64,000 nucleotides of DNA from Thiorhodococcus mannitoliphagus (lineage in GTDB: Bacteria > Pseudomonadota > Gammaproteobacteria > Chromatiales > Chromatiaceae), in the NCBI RefSeq assembly GCF_010915725.1, contig NZ_JAAIJR010000001.1, positions 1 to 64,000 of the forward strand, in the 5' to 3' direction. The translations under genes were made by a program, and so were the position numbers. A model generated the notes under the pieces. That model worked only from the letters and a program-made list of their open reading frames with translations. It ran no database searches and was not told the origin of the DNA. This document shows positions 38,948 to 46,961 of the stretch, one piece after another. Every line of letters begins with the position of its first letter. The stretch's first letter is position 1.

Positions 38948-39085
38948 GACGATGAACTCCTCTTGATGTGATGAGCGTCGCGAGGCACAGGGCCTCACTC
39001 TTTGGAGAACCGATCCCTGACGTGCGGACCGGAGATCTGGGCGGTCGGAGCGCGTCTTAGGCCCCAAGCCGCTTGGATTCGCGCC

Positions 39086-39934
39086 TTATGCTGTGGAACC
39101 GGGCTGATTGCGTCGCGTGACGCCCTGGGTGATGCGGTCCAGAACCATGGCCAGGATGACGACGGCGATGCCGGCCTCGAATCCCATGCCGGCCTCGTTG
39201 CGCTGGATGGCTCGCCAGACCTCGCCGCCGAGTCCCTGCGCCCCGATCATCGCCGCAATCACGACCATGGACAGGGCGAGCATGATGGTCTGGTTGATAC
39301 CGGCCATGATGGTCGGAACGGCGAGCGGCAGCTGCACCTTGGTCAACTTCTGCCACTTGGTGGAGCCGAAGGCGTCGGCGGCCTCGACCAGGTCGGCCGG
39401 CACCTGACGAATGCCCAGCGTGGTCAGGCGGATCGCTGGCGGCATGGCGAAGATCACCGTCGAGAAGACCGCCGCCACGGGACCCAGTCCGAAGAAGGGG
39501 ATGGCCGGGATGAGATAGACGAAGGCCGGCATCGTCTGCATGAAATCGAGGACTGGGAAGATCACACGGTAGGCCGTGGATGAGAGCGCAGCCGCCACCC
39601 CCAAGGGTGTCCCGATCGCCACGGCGATCAGTGTCGCCATCAGCACCAGCACCAAGGTTTGCAGGGTCGGCTCCCAGAGCCCCAGGTTCCAGAGCAGGGC
39701 GAAGCCCAGCACCGCGAAAACGGCGGTTCGGACGCCAGCCAAGCGCCAGGCGAGAAGGCCGAGGGCGATGATGGTCACCCAGGGCGGCAGCCACATGAGG
39801 CCGTCGACGGTGCCCTCGATGCCGCTCTCCATGACGTCGGAGACCACCTTGGTTGCGTCGGCGAAGTGATCGGTGAGGACGTCGAGGCCGTCGTCGATCC
39901 ATTCCGCGAGGGGGATGGGCGGGATCTCGATCAT
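39086..39934 (-). CDS. proW: Glycine betaine/proline-type ABC transporter permease
   Basis: This inner-membrane permease has 282 residues: a long hydrophilic N-terminus (about 50 residues), six to seven transmembrane helices and the BPD signature for contact with the ATPase (EAADAFGSTKWQKLTKVQLPLA). It also has LDFMQTMPAFVYLIPAIPFF and IGAQGLGGEVWRAIQR, typical of ProW/OpuAB. Its ATG overlaps the proV stop (ATGA). Confidence 0.93.
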   Translation of the reverse strand: MIEIPPIPLAEWIDDGLDVLTDHFADATKVVSDVMESGIEGTVDGLMWLPPWVTIIALGLLAWRLAGVRTAVFAVLGFALLWNLGLWEPTLQTLVLVLMATLIAVAIGTPLGVAAALSSTAYRVIFPVLDFMQTMPAFVYLIPAIPFFGLGPVAAVFSTVIFAMPPAIRLTTLGIRQVPADLVEAADAFGSTKWQKLTKVQLPLAVPTIMAGINQTIMLALSMVVIAAMIGAQGLGGEVWRAIQRNEAGMGFEAGIAVVILAMVLDRITQGVTRRNQPGSTA

Positions 39935-41160
39935 GCCGCCTCCTCCTGGATCTCGTCGGAGACGATGGTCTGCTCCGCGAGGCCCTGCAGGAGTGAGGCC
40001 CGGATCACGATGCCCTTCAAGATTCCGGAGGCATCCACGACAGGCGCCGGCAGACTGGTCTGCGATAGCGGCGCGAAAAGATCGCGCACCGGCGTCTCCG
40101 GCGAAACCGGCGTCACACCGGGCTCGATGATGTCCTTGATGGACTTGTCGCCGCGCTGCGCCGCCGCCAAGGCGACCTCATCCCGGATCACGCCTCGCAG
40201 CCTGAAATCGGGCTCGACCACGCAGAGGAGGTTGAGATCTTCGTCTTCCATCTTGCGCAGCACGGTGCGGGGTCCATCGCTGACAAAGGCCACCGAGCGC
40301 GGGCGCCGCATCACCGAGCTTGCCGTCAGTACCTTGCTCTTGTCGACTTCGGCGACGAAGCGCTCGACATAGGGGGTTGCAGGCGCCGACAGGATCTCCT
40401 CCGCCGTGCCGACTTGCTCGATCCGCGCATCCTTCATCAGGATGATGCGGTTTCCCAGGAAGAGCGCTTCGTCGAGATCGTGGGTGATGAAGACAATGGT
40501 CTTCCGCATCCGGCTTTGAAGCGCTACCAGCTCTTGCTGCATGTCGCGCCGAATCAGTGGATCCAAGGCGGAGAAGGCTTCGTCCATCAAGAGGACGTCA
40601 GGGTCGACGGCAAGCGCCCGCGCCAGGCCGACGCGCTGCTGCATGCCGCCAGAGAGCTGGCCGGGCATGGCGTCTTCCCAGCCCTCCAAGCCCACTTGCT
40701 TGAGCGCGATTGTTGCCCGCTCGGCCCGCTCCTCGGCGGCGATGCCTTGAATCTCGAGCCCGTACTCGACGTTGTCGCGGATGCTGCGGTGCGGAAAGAG
40801 GGCGAAATGCTGGAAGACCATGCCGAACTTCTGGCGGCGCAGTCGCAGGAGATCCCGGTGCCCCAGCCCGACGATGTCTTCGCCGTCGATCAGGATCTCG
40901 CCTGAGGTGGGCTCGTTGAGGCGATTGAGGCAGCGGATGAGGCTCGATTTGCCGCTCCCGGAGAGGCCCATGATGACCAGAATCTCGCCTTCGTAGACAT
41001 CGAAGTTGGCATCAGCCACACCGACAGCCTGACCGGTCTTGTCGAGAATCTGCTGTTTGGAGGCACCCTGGCGCAGCAGCGCCAGGGCCTCATCCGACGA
41101 ATCGCCGAAGACCTTGGTTAGACCGCGCACGGCGATCTTCACGGATTGTTCTGCGGGCAT
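39931..41160 (-). CDS. proV: Glycine betaine/proline-type ABC transporter ATPase with CBS domains
   Basis: The 409-residue ATPase has an N-terminal extension (LLRQGASKQQILDKTG) typical of ProV/OpuAA. Walker A is GLSGSGKSSLIR, the Q-loop lies near FQHFALFPHRS, the signature is LSGGMQQRVGLARALA and Walker B is VLLMDEAFSALDP, then the H-loop FITHDLDEA. Tandem CBS domains fill the last 130 residues; in OpuA such domains sense ionic strength. It is the first gene of the proV-W-X-porin operon. The 198-base spacer to envC must hold its promoter, but I cannot identify one. Confidence 0.94.
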   Translation of the reverse strand: MPAEQSVKIAVRGLTKVFGDSSDEALALLRQGASKQQILDKTGQAVGVADANFDVYEGEILVIMGLSGSGKSSLIRCLNRLNEPTSGEILIDGEDIVGLGHRDLLRLRRQKFGMVFQHFALFPHRSIRDNVEYGLEIQGIAAEERAERATIALKQVGLEGWEDAMPGQLSGGMQQRVGLARALAVDPDVLLMDEAFSALDPLIRRDMQQELVALQSRMRKTIVFITHDLDEALFLGNRIILMKDARIEQVGTAEEILSAPATPYVERFVAEVDKSKVLTASSVMRRPRSVAFVSDGPRTVLRKMEDEDLNLLCVVEPDFRLRGVIRDEVALAAAQRGDKSIKDIIEPGVTPVSPETPVRDLFAPLSQTSLPAPVVDASGILKGIVIRASLLQGLAEQTIVSDEIQEEAA

Positions 41161-41358
41161 GGCCCCGGGTGTCCTGCACGGATACTTGACGTGTGATGGC
41201 GCGCTGCGACATCACGGCTTGACTTGCAGCGAGAGACGCTGCGTGTCTCGATCGACCGGCAGGTTGCTCCTGAATATCCGGCGGGCATCGAGACGATGGC
41301 GTGAGCAGGAACAGATGCCTGCCACGTCTGACTAAATTACCCTACAGACATTCAATGA

Positions 41359-42747
41359 TTATCGCAAGGCGAGGGGAATCTTGCGTATTTTCGAGTGCTT
41401 GGCGGAGGCTTTATCCAGCAGCGCCGTGCGAAGCGTCCTCGGGGAGAGGCTGTATCCGTCTAGTTCCAGCTGCGCGCGCCGACGGCCTGGCATGGCGCAC
41501 CATTTGGCTGGGTCTTGCGGGCGGCCGTCCTTGCGAATCGCGAAATAGAGGACCGGATCCGCGCGGCCACCGCTGTTGCCCGTGAGTGCAATCGGCTCGC
41601 CCGTCGAAACCCATTCGCCGACCTCTCGCAGTAGCGCCTCATTATGACCGTAGAGCGTCATGTAGCCGTCACCGTGGTCGAGCACCAAGAGGAGCCCGAA
41701 GCCACGAAGCCAATCTGCGTAGAGCACGCGTCCGTCGCTCACGGCCCGGACCTCCTCGCCCGCCTCGGCGGCGAGCAAGACCCCGTCCCAGTCCAGATCC
41801 GAATCCTCTTTGCGGGTGCCGAAATTGGCCAGGACTCGACCCTCGAGAATCGGCCAAGCCAGCCTGCCTTTCCGCACGGGGAAGGGATCGTGATCAATGT
41901 CCAGCTCGGCGCTGATCTGGGCCTTCTGGCGCAAATGCTTGACCAGCAGCTTCAGCGACTCCGCGTCCTGATTGAGGACGTCCAGCGTCTCGGTGCGACT
42001 TTGGATGCTCGCCTCGAGCTGCTGTAGGACCTTAGCCCGGCGCTCCTTGGCAGAGAGGAGGCGTCGGTGCGTTGCTTCCTGGCTGCGGGCGAGTTCCGCG
42101 AGCCGAGACGCCTCGGCCTCGGCGTCGAGTGCCAGGGCGTCCAGCCGCTCGGCCGATTGCTGAACGGCAAGAATGCGCCGAAGACGCTCGCGGTTGAAGT
42201 AGGCGAAGTAAGACATGACGCGGCTCGCCTGGGTTGGGTCTTCTTGATTCAAGAGCAGGCGTAGGCGATCAGCACGGCCCATGACGTAGGCCGTACGAAG
42301 CAGATCGGAAAGCTGATCGACCTCGCCGGCCAGCGCGCGGCGCTCCTCTGCCTGGCGTGCGCGCAGCTCCACGGCAATGCGCTGGTGCTCCTCGACCAAA
42401 CGCTCGAGTTCGCGGTTGGCCAAAGCAAGCTCAGCGACATTGCGCTCGCGCGCCTCGAGTTCGGCGATCAGTGCCTTGCGATCCTCTCGACGACCAACGA
42501 GTTCACGGGTGAGTGAGTCGACCCGGTGCTCGATCTTGCCGAGATCCTGCTCGCTCTCTTGGAGCTTGGCATCAATGTCCCCCTCCGCCATCGCGAGGCT
42601 GGGGGCAAGGATGATGGCCAGAAGTGGACCGCCGAGGACAAAGGTCCGCAGCAGCACCCGGCCGCGGCAGGACGCACAGGCCTCCCCGAGCCAGCTCTGG
42701 ATCGAGCAGGAGAAAAACGCAGAAGAAAGACTGAGCCTCGATACCAT
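41359..42747 (-). CDS. envC: Murein hydrolase activator EnvC-like (degenerate LytM domain)
   Basis: This periplasmic divisome-associated activator of amidases has 462 residues. A signal segment (VLGGPLLAIILAPSLAMA) is followed by two long coiled-coil blocks (about 55-290) and a C-terminal M23/LytM domain. The metal ligands are mostly lost: the HxxxD position reads DWDGVLLAA and the HxH position reads LYFAIR, so it should activate rather than cut. ATG 42747 has AGGA six bases ahead; a GTG at 42657 would give a shorter, cleaner signal peptide. It diverges from the ArsR gene. The usual neighbour ctpA is about 5 kb away. Confidence 0.88.
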   Translation of the reverse strand: MVSRLSLSSAFFSCSIQSWLGEACASCRGRVLLRTFVLGGPLLAIILAPSLAMAEGDIDAKLQESEQDLGKIEHRVDSLTRELVGRREDRKALIAELEARERNVAELALANRELERLVEEHQRIAVELRARQAEERRALAGEVDQLSDLLRTAYVMGRADRLRLLLNQEDPTQASRVMSYFAYFNRERLRRILAVQQSAERLDALALDAEAEASRLAELARSQEATHRRLLSAKERRAKVLQQLEASIQSRTETLDVLNQDAESLKLLVKHLRQKAQISAELDIDHDPFPVRKGRLAWPILEGRVLANFGTRKEDSDLDWDGVLLAAEAGEEVRAVSDGRVLYADWLRGFGLLLVLDHGDGYMTLYGHNEALLREVGEWVSTGEPIALTGNSGGRADPVLYFAIRKDGRPQDPAKWCAMPGRRRAQLELDGYSLSPRTLRTALLDKASAKHSKIRKIPLALR

Positions 42748-42848
42748 CCAAAATCCTGCGACGCCCCATGGCCGTGAGCATCAGCGCTAGTCGCTCGGGC
42801 ACTTAGGCATACGCAAGCGCTTCGCACCCGACGAGAAAAGAGTTTATT

Positions 42849-42870
42849 ATTGTATGGTGATAAATTGATT
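42849..42870. promoter_or_regulatory. AT-rich dyad before the ArsR gene (possible operator)
   Basis: An unusually AT-rich patch just before the ArsR start contains TTTAT and ATAAA arms (within TTTATTATTGTATGGTGATAAA) in an otherwise GC-rich region. ArsR-family repressors of the BigR/SqrR group bind such AT-rich dyads over their own promoters. It is only positional and compositional evidence. Confidence 0.35.
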
Positions 42871-42872
42871 AG

Positions 42873-43253
42873 ATGCGGTTCTCAATGGTAAGCGACCTCA
42901 GGCATCCTTCCCACCCGGTTTTGAATCTACCCGAGAAAGACGGGGGAGAGGTGGATCTCTTTGCGGATGACGCTGACATCGAGCGAGCGTCGCGGTCTCT
43001 GAAGGCCATGTCGCATCCGCTGCGCTTGAAGATCCTCTGTACGCTTGGGGATCAGGAGATCAGCGTACAAGAAATCGTGGACCACGTGGGGACGTCGCAG
43101 AGCAACATCTCTCAGCACCTTGCCATCCTGCGCGACAAGGGGATCCTCGCCTCGCGCAAGGACGCAAATCGAGTCTATTACCGCGTTAGCGATGGAAGAA
43201 CCCTGCAGTTGATCGGCATGATGCGAGAGGTCTTCTGCCATCAGAGTCGCTGA
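42873..43253 (+). CDS. ArsR/SmtB-family repressor, probable persulfide sensor (SqrR/BigR type)
   Basis: The 126-residue winged-helix protein has SLKAMSHPLRLKILCTL, the recognition helix TSQSNISQHLAILRDKG, and the wing SRKDANRVYYRV. It lacks the metal-binding ELCVCDL motif of ArsR. Instead it has exactly two cysteines, Cys56 and Cys122, 66 residues apart. This is the same spacing as Cys41 and Cys107 of SqrR and the pair in BigR/YgaV, which form a tetrasulfide link with reactive sulfur. The next gene is a rhodanese, which supports a sulfur role. An in-frame ATG at 42885 is an alternative start. Confidence 0.82.
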   Translation: MRFSMVSDLRHPSHPVLNLPEKDGGEVDLFADDADIERASRSLKAMSHPLRLKILCTLGDQEISVQEIVDHVGTSQSNISQHLAILRDKGILASRKDANRVYYRVSDGRTLQLIGMMREVFCHQSR

Positions 43254-43445
43254 ACGTCCCGCGATTCACCTCCTCATCAGGGTGACGCCGAAGCCCTTGA
43301 TCCTTATACTTCTCCGCCTTTGAGAACCTCGGATCGCCTGAGAGCCAGAATCGGCTCCCGCAATCCCCGCACCGATGCGCCGCCTCCGCAGCACCTCTGC
43401 CCGAATCCTGCGCGGCGCCACAACCCTGAGTGAGACAGCACACCG

Positions 43446-43874
43446 ATGCCTTTAGACCAGCTCGTCGAGTTCGTTGGAAACCACTGGCTTTTGTTCCTGG
43501 CCCTCGTCGTCATTCTCGGGCTGCTGACGTATAACCTCATCGTCGGTAGCAAGGGAAGCGTCGGCCCGCTGCAGGCAACCGAGCTGGTCAATCACCGCGA
43601 CGCCGTCGTCATCGACGTTCGTCCGGCCGCAGATTTCGCGAAAGGGCACATCATCAACGCCCTTAACATCCCGATGAACGGCTTCAAGAACCAGATGGCA
43701 ACCTTGAGCAAGTACAAGGATCGGCCGATTATCGTCAACTGCCGTTCGGGATCACAGTCTTCGATGGCCTGCGGCCAACTGCGCAAGGCCGGGTTCGAAG
43801 AAGTCTTCAACCTGCAAGGCGGCATCATGGCCTGGGAGGCCGCAAGCCTGCCGTTGACGCGGAAGAAGCGATAA
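43446..43874 (+). CDS. yibN: Membrane-anchored rhodanese-like protein (YibN-like)
   Basis: The 142-residue protein has one transmembrane helix (about residues 13-33) and a single rhodanese domain: VVIDVRPAADFAKGHIINALNIP, and the active-site loop NCRSGSQSS with Cys99 as the likely sulfur carrier. Six-residue catalytic loops of this kind handle sulfur rather than phosphate. It occupies the YibN position before secB; in E. coli grxC lies between yibN and secB, but here only 165 non-coding bases do. The nearby ArsR regulator is 192 bases upstream. Confidence 0.9.
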   Translation: MPLDQLVEFVGNHWLLFLALVVILGLLTYNLIVGSKGSVGPLQATELVNHRDAVVIDVRPAADFAKGHIINALNIPMNGFKNQMATLSKYKDRPIIVNCRSGSQSSMACGQLRKAGFEEVFNLQGGIMAWEAASLPLTRKKR

Positions 43875-44039
43875 GGCGATTGGCAGAACATCCGCTACCA
43901 GTGCCTATTGCCGAATCAAGGTGCCGAATCGAGGCAAGTCAGCAGCTATGCGCTGTGACAGAAATCGCCTCATCTCCGGAACAACCGGACCCCTCGCACT
44001 CTAGCCACCTTACTCACTCTAGCCATCTCAGGAGCCGGC

Positions 44040-44516
44040 ATGGCCGAAGAACAGAACAGTAACCAACGTCAATTTTCCGTACAACGGGTCTACACCAAGG
44101 ACGTCTCTTTCGAGTCACCCAACGCGCCCGACGTCTTCCGCGGCGAGTGGAAGCCGACGCATGAGCTGAACCTCAACACCAAGATCAACAAGCTTGACGA
44201 CAACGTCTACGAGGTTGTGCTCAATGTCACGGTCTCCGCGAAGATCGAGGACAAGACCGCTTTCATCGTTGAGGTCCAACAGGCTGGGATCTTCACGACG
44301 GCCGGTTTCTCCGAGCAGGAGCTCGGCCCGCTTCTCGGTGCCTACTGCCCGAATCTACTCTTTCCCTACGCTCGGGAGGTCGTTTCCGACCTGGTGATCA
44401 AGGGAAGCTTCCCGCAGCTGGTGTTGCAGCACGTGAACTTCGACGCGCTCTTCGCTCAGCATCAACAGGCCGCCGCTCAGGGCCAAGCCGGCGTTGACAA
44501 GCCGAGTCAACATTGA
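44040..44516 (+). CDS. secB: Protein-export chaperone SecB
   Basis: This tetrameric cytosolic chaperone holds preproteins unfolded and delivers them to SecA. The 158 residues match the family: [40 protein letters not shown], and [26 protein letters not shown] precedes the ATG. Its TGA overlaps the TTG start of gpsA. Confidence 0.97.
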   Translation: MAEEQNSNQRQFSVQRVYTKDVSFESPNAPDVFRGEWKPTHELNLNTKINKLDDNVYEVVLNVTVSAKIEDKTAFIVEVQQAGIFTTAGFSEQELGPLLGAYCPNLLFPYAREVVSDLVIKGSFPQLVLQHVNFDALFAQHQQAAAQGQAGVDKPSQH

Positions 44517-45523
44517 GTACCGAGGCCTCAGCCAGAGTCGCACTGCTCGGACCCGGCTCCTGGGGGACCGCGCTCGGCCTCCAGCTGTGCCGCAACGGGC
44601 ATAGCGTGCGGCTCTGGGGACACGAGGCCGCGCAGATCGAGGCCATTACGCAGGAGCGGCAGAACACGCAGTTCCTGCCCGGATTCCCATTTCCGGCCAC
44701 CATGACGGCCACGGCTTCGCTCGATGAGGCCCTGGCTGACGCAACCGATTGTCTGGTCGTTGTGCCCAGTCACGCCTTCAGACAAGTGTGCTCTCAGCTC
44801 GCATCTCGGCTTCCGCCCGGGCTTGGCGTCGCCTGGGCGACCAAGGGGCTGGAATCGGACACGGGGCAACTGCTTCACACGGTCGCGCAAGAGGTGCTCG
44901 ACGCTCGGCCCCTGGCCGTGGTCTCCGGGCCGAGCTTCGCCGGCGAGGTCGCAAGGGGATTGCCGACGGCCGTCTCCGTTGCCGCCAACGATGACGGCTT
45001 CGCCAAGCGGACCGCGCAATTGCTGCATGGTGGGCGCTTCCGCGCCTACACGAGCGAGGATATGGTCGGAGTCGAGATCTGTGGTGCTGCCAAGAATGTG
45101 TTGGCGATCGCCACGGGCATCGCCGATGGTCTTGGCTTCGGCGCCAATACCCGGGCCGCGCTCATTACGCGCGGCCTCGCGGAGCTGATTCGCATCGGCA
45201 CCGCCCTGGGAGGCCGGCCGGAGACCTTCACCGGTCTGGCTGGTATGGGTGATCTGGTGCTGACCTGCACAGACGACCAATCCCGCAATCGACGCATGGG
45301 CCTTGCCCTGGCGGGCGGCCAATCCGTCGATGAGGCTAGGGCGGTCATCGGACAGGAGGTCGAGGGGGTTATCACGGCCATGGCCATTCACCGGCTTTCG
45401 GAGCGGCTTGGCATCGAGATGCCCATTGCCAGCCAGGTCTATCGGGTTCTCTACGAGCAGGTGTCACCCCAAGAGGCCACCCGCGCCCTCTTGGAGCGGG
45501 AGCCCAAACCCGAGTTCGGGTGA
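44513..45523 (+). CDS. gpsA: Glycerol-3-phosphate dehydrogenase [NAD(P)+]
   Basis: It reduces dihydroxyacetone phosphate to sn-glycerol-3-phosphate for phospholipids. The 336 residues contain the NAD-binding [27 protein letters not shown], the catalytic lysine in [13 protein letters not shown], and [12 protein letters not shown]. No ATG or GTG is available at the expected position; the start is a TTG inside the secB stop (TTGA), so initiation probably depends on secB translation. It ends 13 bases from the opposing trmL. Confidence 0.95.
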   Translation: MSTEASARVALLGPGSWGTALGLQLCRNGHSVRLWGHEAAQIEAITQERQNTQFLPGFPFPATMTATASLDEALADATDCLVVVPSHAFRQVCSQLASRLPPGLGVAWATKGLESDTGQLLHTVAQEVLDARPLAVVSGPSFAGEVARGLPTAVSVAANDDGFAKRTAQLLHGGRFRAYTSEDMVGVEICGAAKNVLAIATGIADGLGFGANTRAALITRGLAELIRIGTALGGRPETFTGLAGMGDLVLTCTDDQSRNRRMGLALAGGQSVDEARAVIGQEVEGVITAMAIHRLSERLGIEMPIASQVYRVLYEQVSPQEATRALLEREPKPEFG

Positions 45524-45536
45524 TTCGTCGCTTGGC

Positions 45537-46007
45537 TCAGCTCCGCTGAGCACCCGCGAAGGCCTGTTGTCGCCAGGCCTCATAGATCAGGATGGCGACC
45601 GAGTTGGACAGGTTGAGACTCCGATTCCCCGGGCGCATGGGCAGGAAGAGGCGTTGCCCTGCTGGCAACGACTGAAGCACGGCGTCCGGCAGGCCCCGGG
45701 TCTCTGGACCGAACAGGAAGGCGTCTCCAGATTGGTAGCTCAGGTCGGTGTAGCAACGCGCACCTCGGGTGCTGACGGCGAAGACGCGTCGCTGACCCAA
45801 GCCATCCAAGCAAGCGGCGAGCGATGCATGCACCTGAACGTCCGCCCACTCGCGGTAGTCGAGACCGGCACGGCGCAGCAGGCGGTCATCGAGCGAAAAC
45901 CCGAGCGGCTCGATCAAGTGCAGTCGAGCGCCGCTGTTGGCGGCAAGCCGCATCACGTTGCCTGTGTTGGGCGGGATCTCGGGCTCGTAGAGAATCAGCT
46001 CGAACAT
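45537..46007 (-). CDS. trmL: tRNA (cytidine/uridine-34-2'-O)-methyltransferase
   Basis: This SPOUT-fold enzyme methylates the wobble nucleotide of two leucine tRNAs. Its 156 residues begin MFELILYEPEIPPNTGN and contain LFGPETRGLPDAVL and IPM-type MRPGNRSLNLSNSVAI, the knotted SAM-binding signature of TrmL. It faces gpsA and diverges from the small orphan gene. Confidence 0.95.
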   Translation of the reverse strand: MFELILYEPEIPPNTGNVMRLAANSGARLHLIEPLGFSLDDRLLRRAGLDYREWADVQVHASLAACLDGLGQRRVFAVSTRGARCYTDLSYQSGDAFLFGPETRGLPDAVLQSLPAGQRLFLPMRPGNRSLNLSNSVAILIYEAWRQQAFAGAQRS

Positions 46008-46045
46008 TCTAGTGATCTTTGGCTTGACGCTCCTGGACAGATCTG

Positions 46046-46076
46046 TTGACCGCTTTTCCCAGTCGCATGCTATATT
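46046..46076 (+). promoter_or_regulatory. Promoter of the 74-residue orphan gene
   Basis: TTGACC (46046-46051) and TATATT (46071-46076) are 19 bases apart, and the -10 box is extended by TG one base upstream (TGCTATATT). Transcription would start near 46083, about 60 bases before the ATG. The extended -10 compensates for the long spacer. Confidence 0.6.
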
Positions 46077-46141
46077 AAGAGATCAGTATCTACTGAAAAC
46101 CTATTGCATCATCAGCCCACTTTATGATGGGGGACACCTTC

Positions 46142-46366
46142 ATGAGCGATATCGCCGCGCTGAAAAAAGAAAAGCAGGAACTGATCGACAAAATGCTCGA
46201 GATGCAGAAAGAGTTCATCGACTACGAGCATCAGAATGGCATTTCAGGCAAGGATTATTGGGCATCGTCCGAAGGGATGCTCGCGAATTATCGGCAGGAT
46301 TATATGGACATGGCGAATCGCGTCGTCGACATCGCCCATGAGATCGTCGGATCCTCCCGTCTCTGA
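46142..46366 (+). CDS. Small conserved-looking protein of unknown function
   Basis: The 74-residue, highly charged, probably all-helical protein has a Lys/Glu-rich N-terminus (DIAALKKEKQELIDKMLEMQ). An aromatic middle (DYWASSEGMLANYRQDYMDM) and a short hydrophobic end (ANRVVDIAHEIVGS) follow. There is no signal peptide, transmembrane helix or cysteine. The ATG at 46142 follows GGGGGA; in-frame ATGs at 46124 and 46127 are less well placed. It has its own promoter-like element and terminator, so it is a monocistronic unit. I do not recognise the family. Confidence 0.75.
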   Translation: MSDIAALKKEKQELIDKMLEMQKEFIDYEHQNGISGKDYWASSEGMLANYRQDYMDMANRVVDIAHEIVGSSRL

Positions 46367-46412
46367 GGGCTGACCACGCGGCCTCGGCAAGAGCGCCGCG
46401 GATTGAGTGATG

Positions 46413-46437
46413 AGCCCGCGCCTCGGCGCGGGCTTTG
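46413..46437 (+). terminator. Terminator of the 74-residue gene
   Basis: AGCCCGCGCC and GGCGCGGGCT form a 10-bp stem around TC, followed by TTTGTC. The tight loop and GC-rich stem fit an intrinsic terminator with a short T-run, 46 bases after the stop codon. Confidence 0.7.
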
Positions 46438-46471
46438 TCGTCTCTGGGCCGGGCACCTCGGTCGCGCTCGC

Positions 46472-46873
46472 CTATGCATCGGGGCGGATGTGCTCAATGT
46501 ACTTGGGGACGTCCTGCATCTCTAGCCGGATCGCTGTGCCACTGACGATCAGCGGCTCGGCAACTCCCTGCAGCTGTAAACGGCAGCCAACCCGTCCACG
46601 ACTTTCCAGAGGCACCGGGACCATATCGCGGTAGGTGTAGATATTGTCCTCGATATCACCGCCAGCACAGCGCTGCGGACCACCCGGGGCTACGCCCTCG
46701 AGTTCGGCCTCTTCGATCACCAAGGCTCCAGCCTGCCACCAACGCGTTTTCTCGAGCGAGCCGGTCATTGTCTTGATCAGATAGGCGCGCGAGAAGGTCA
46801 GCTCGAAGCGCCCCTGCTCAAGCTTGATGTCCGAGATTTCGGAACCTCTAAGGTCAACGCTGATATGGTCCAC
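46472..46873 (-). CDS. Protein of unknown function downstream of ntrC
   Basis: The 133-residue protein is probably mostly beta-stranded: DHISVDLRGSEISDIKLEQG, RFELTFSRAYLIKT, RVGCRLQLQGVAEPLIVSGTAIRLE. It has no signal or transmembrane segment and two isolated cysteines. A GTG start with GAGGAG seven bases ahead is clear. It follows ntrC after 88 bases on the same strand and could be the last gene of the glnA-ntrBC group, but nothing ties it functionally to nitrogen control. Confidence 0.7.
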   Translation of the reverse strand: MDHISVDLRGSEISDIKLEQGRFELTFSRAYLIKTMTGSLEKTRWWQAGALVIEEAELEGVAPGGPQRCAGGDIEDNIYTYRDMVPVPLESRGRVGCRLQLQGVAEPLIVSGTAIRLEMQDVPKYIEHIRPDA

Positions 46874-46961
46874 CTAAATCTCCTCTGTGACGGCCGCTTA
46901 GGGTCTGAGAGTCTAAGGTAAATCCAGTGAGACTGGGAGACGCCTGCAACCCTCATTTGCC

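Noticed and set aside
43081-43092. CCACGTGG inside the ArsR gene as a further parS
   Set aside because: The outer arms (GA and GGAC) do not match; only the central E-box-like core is shared.
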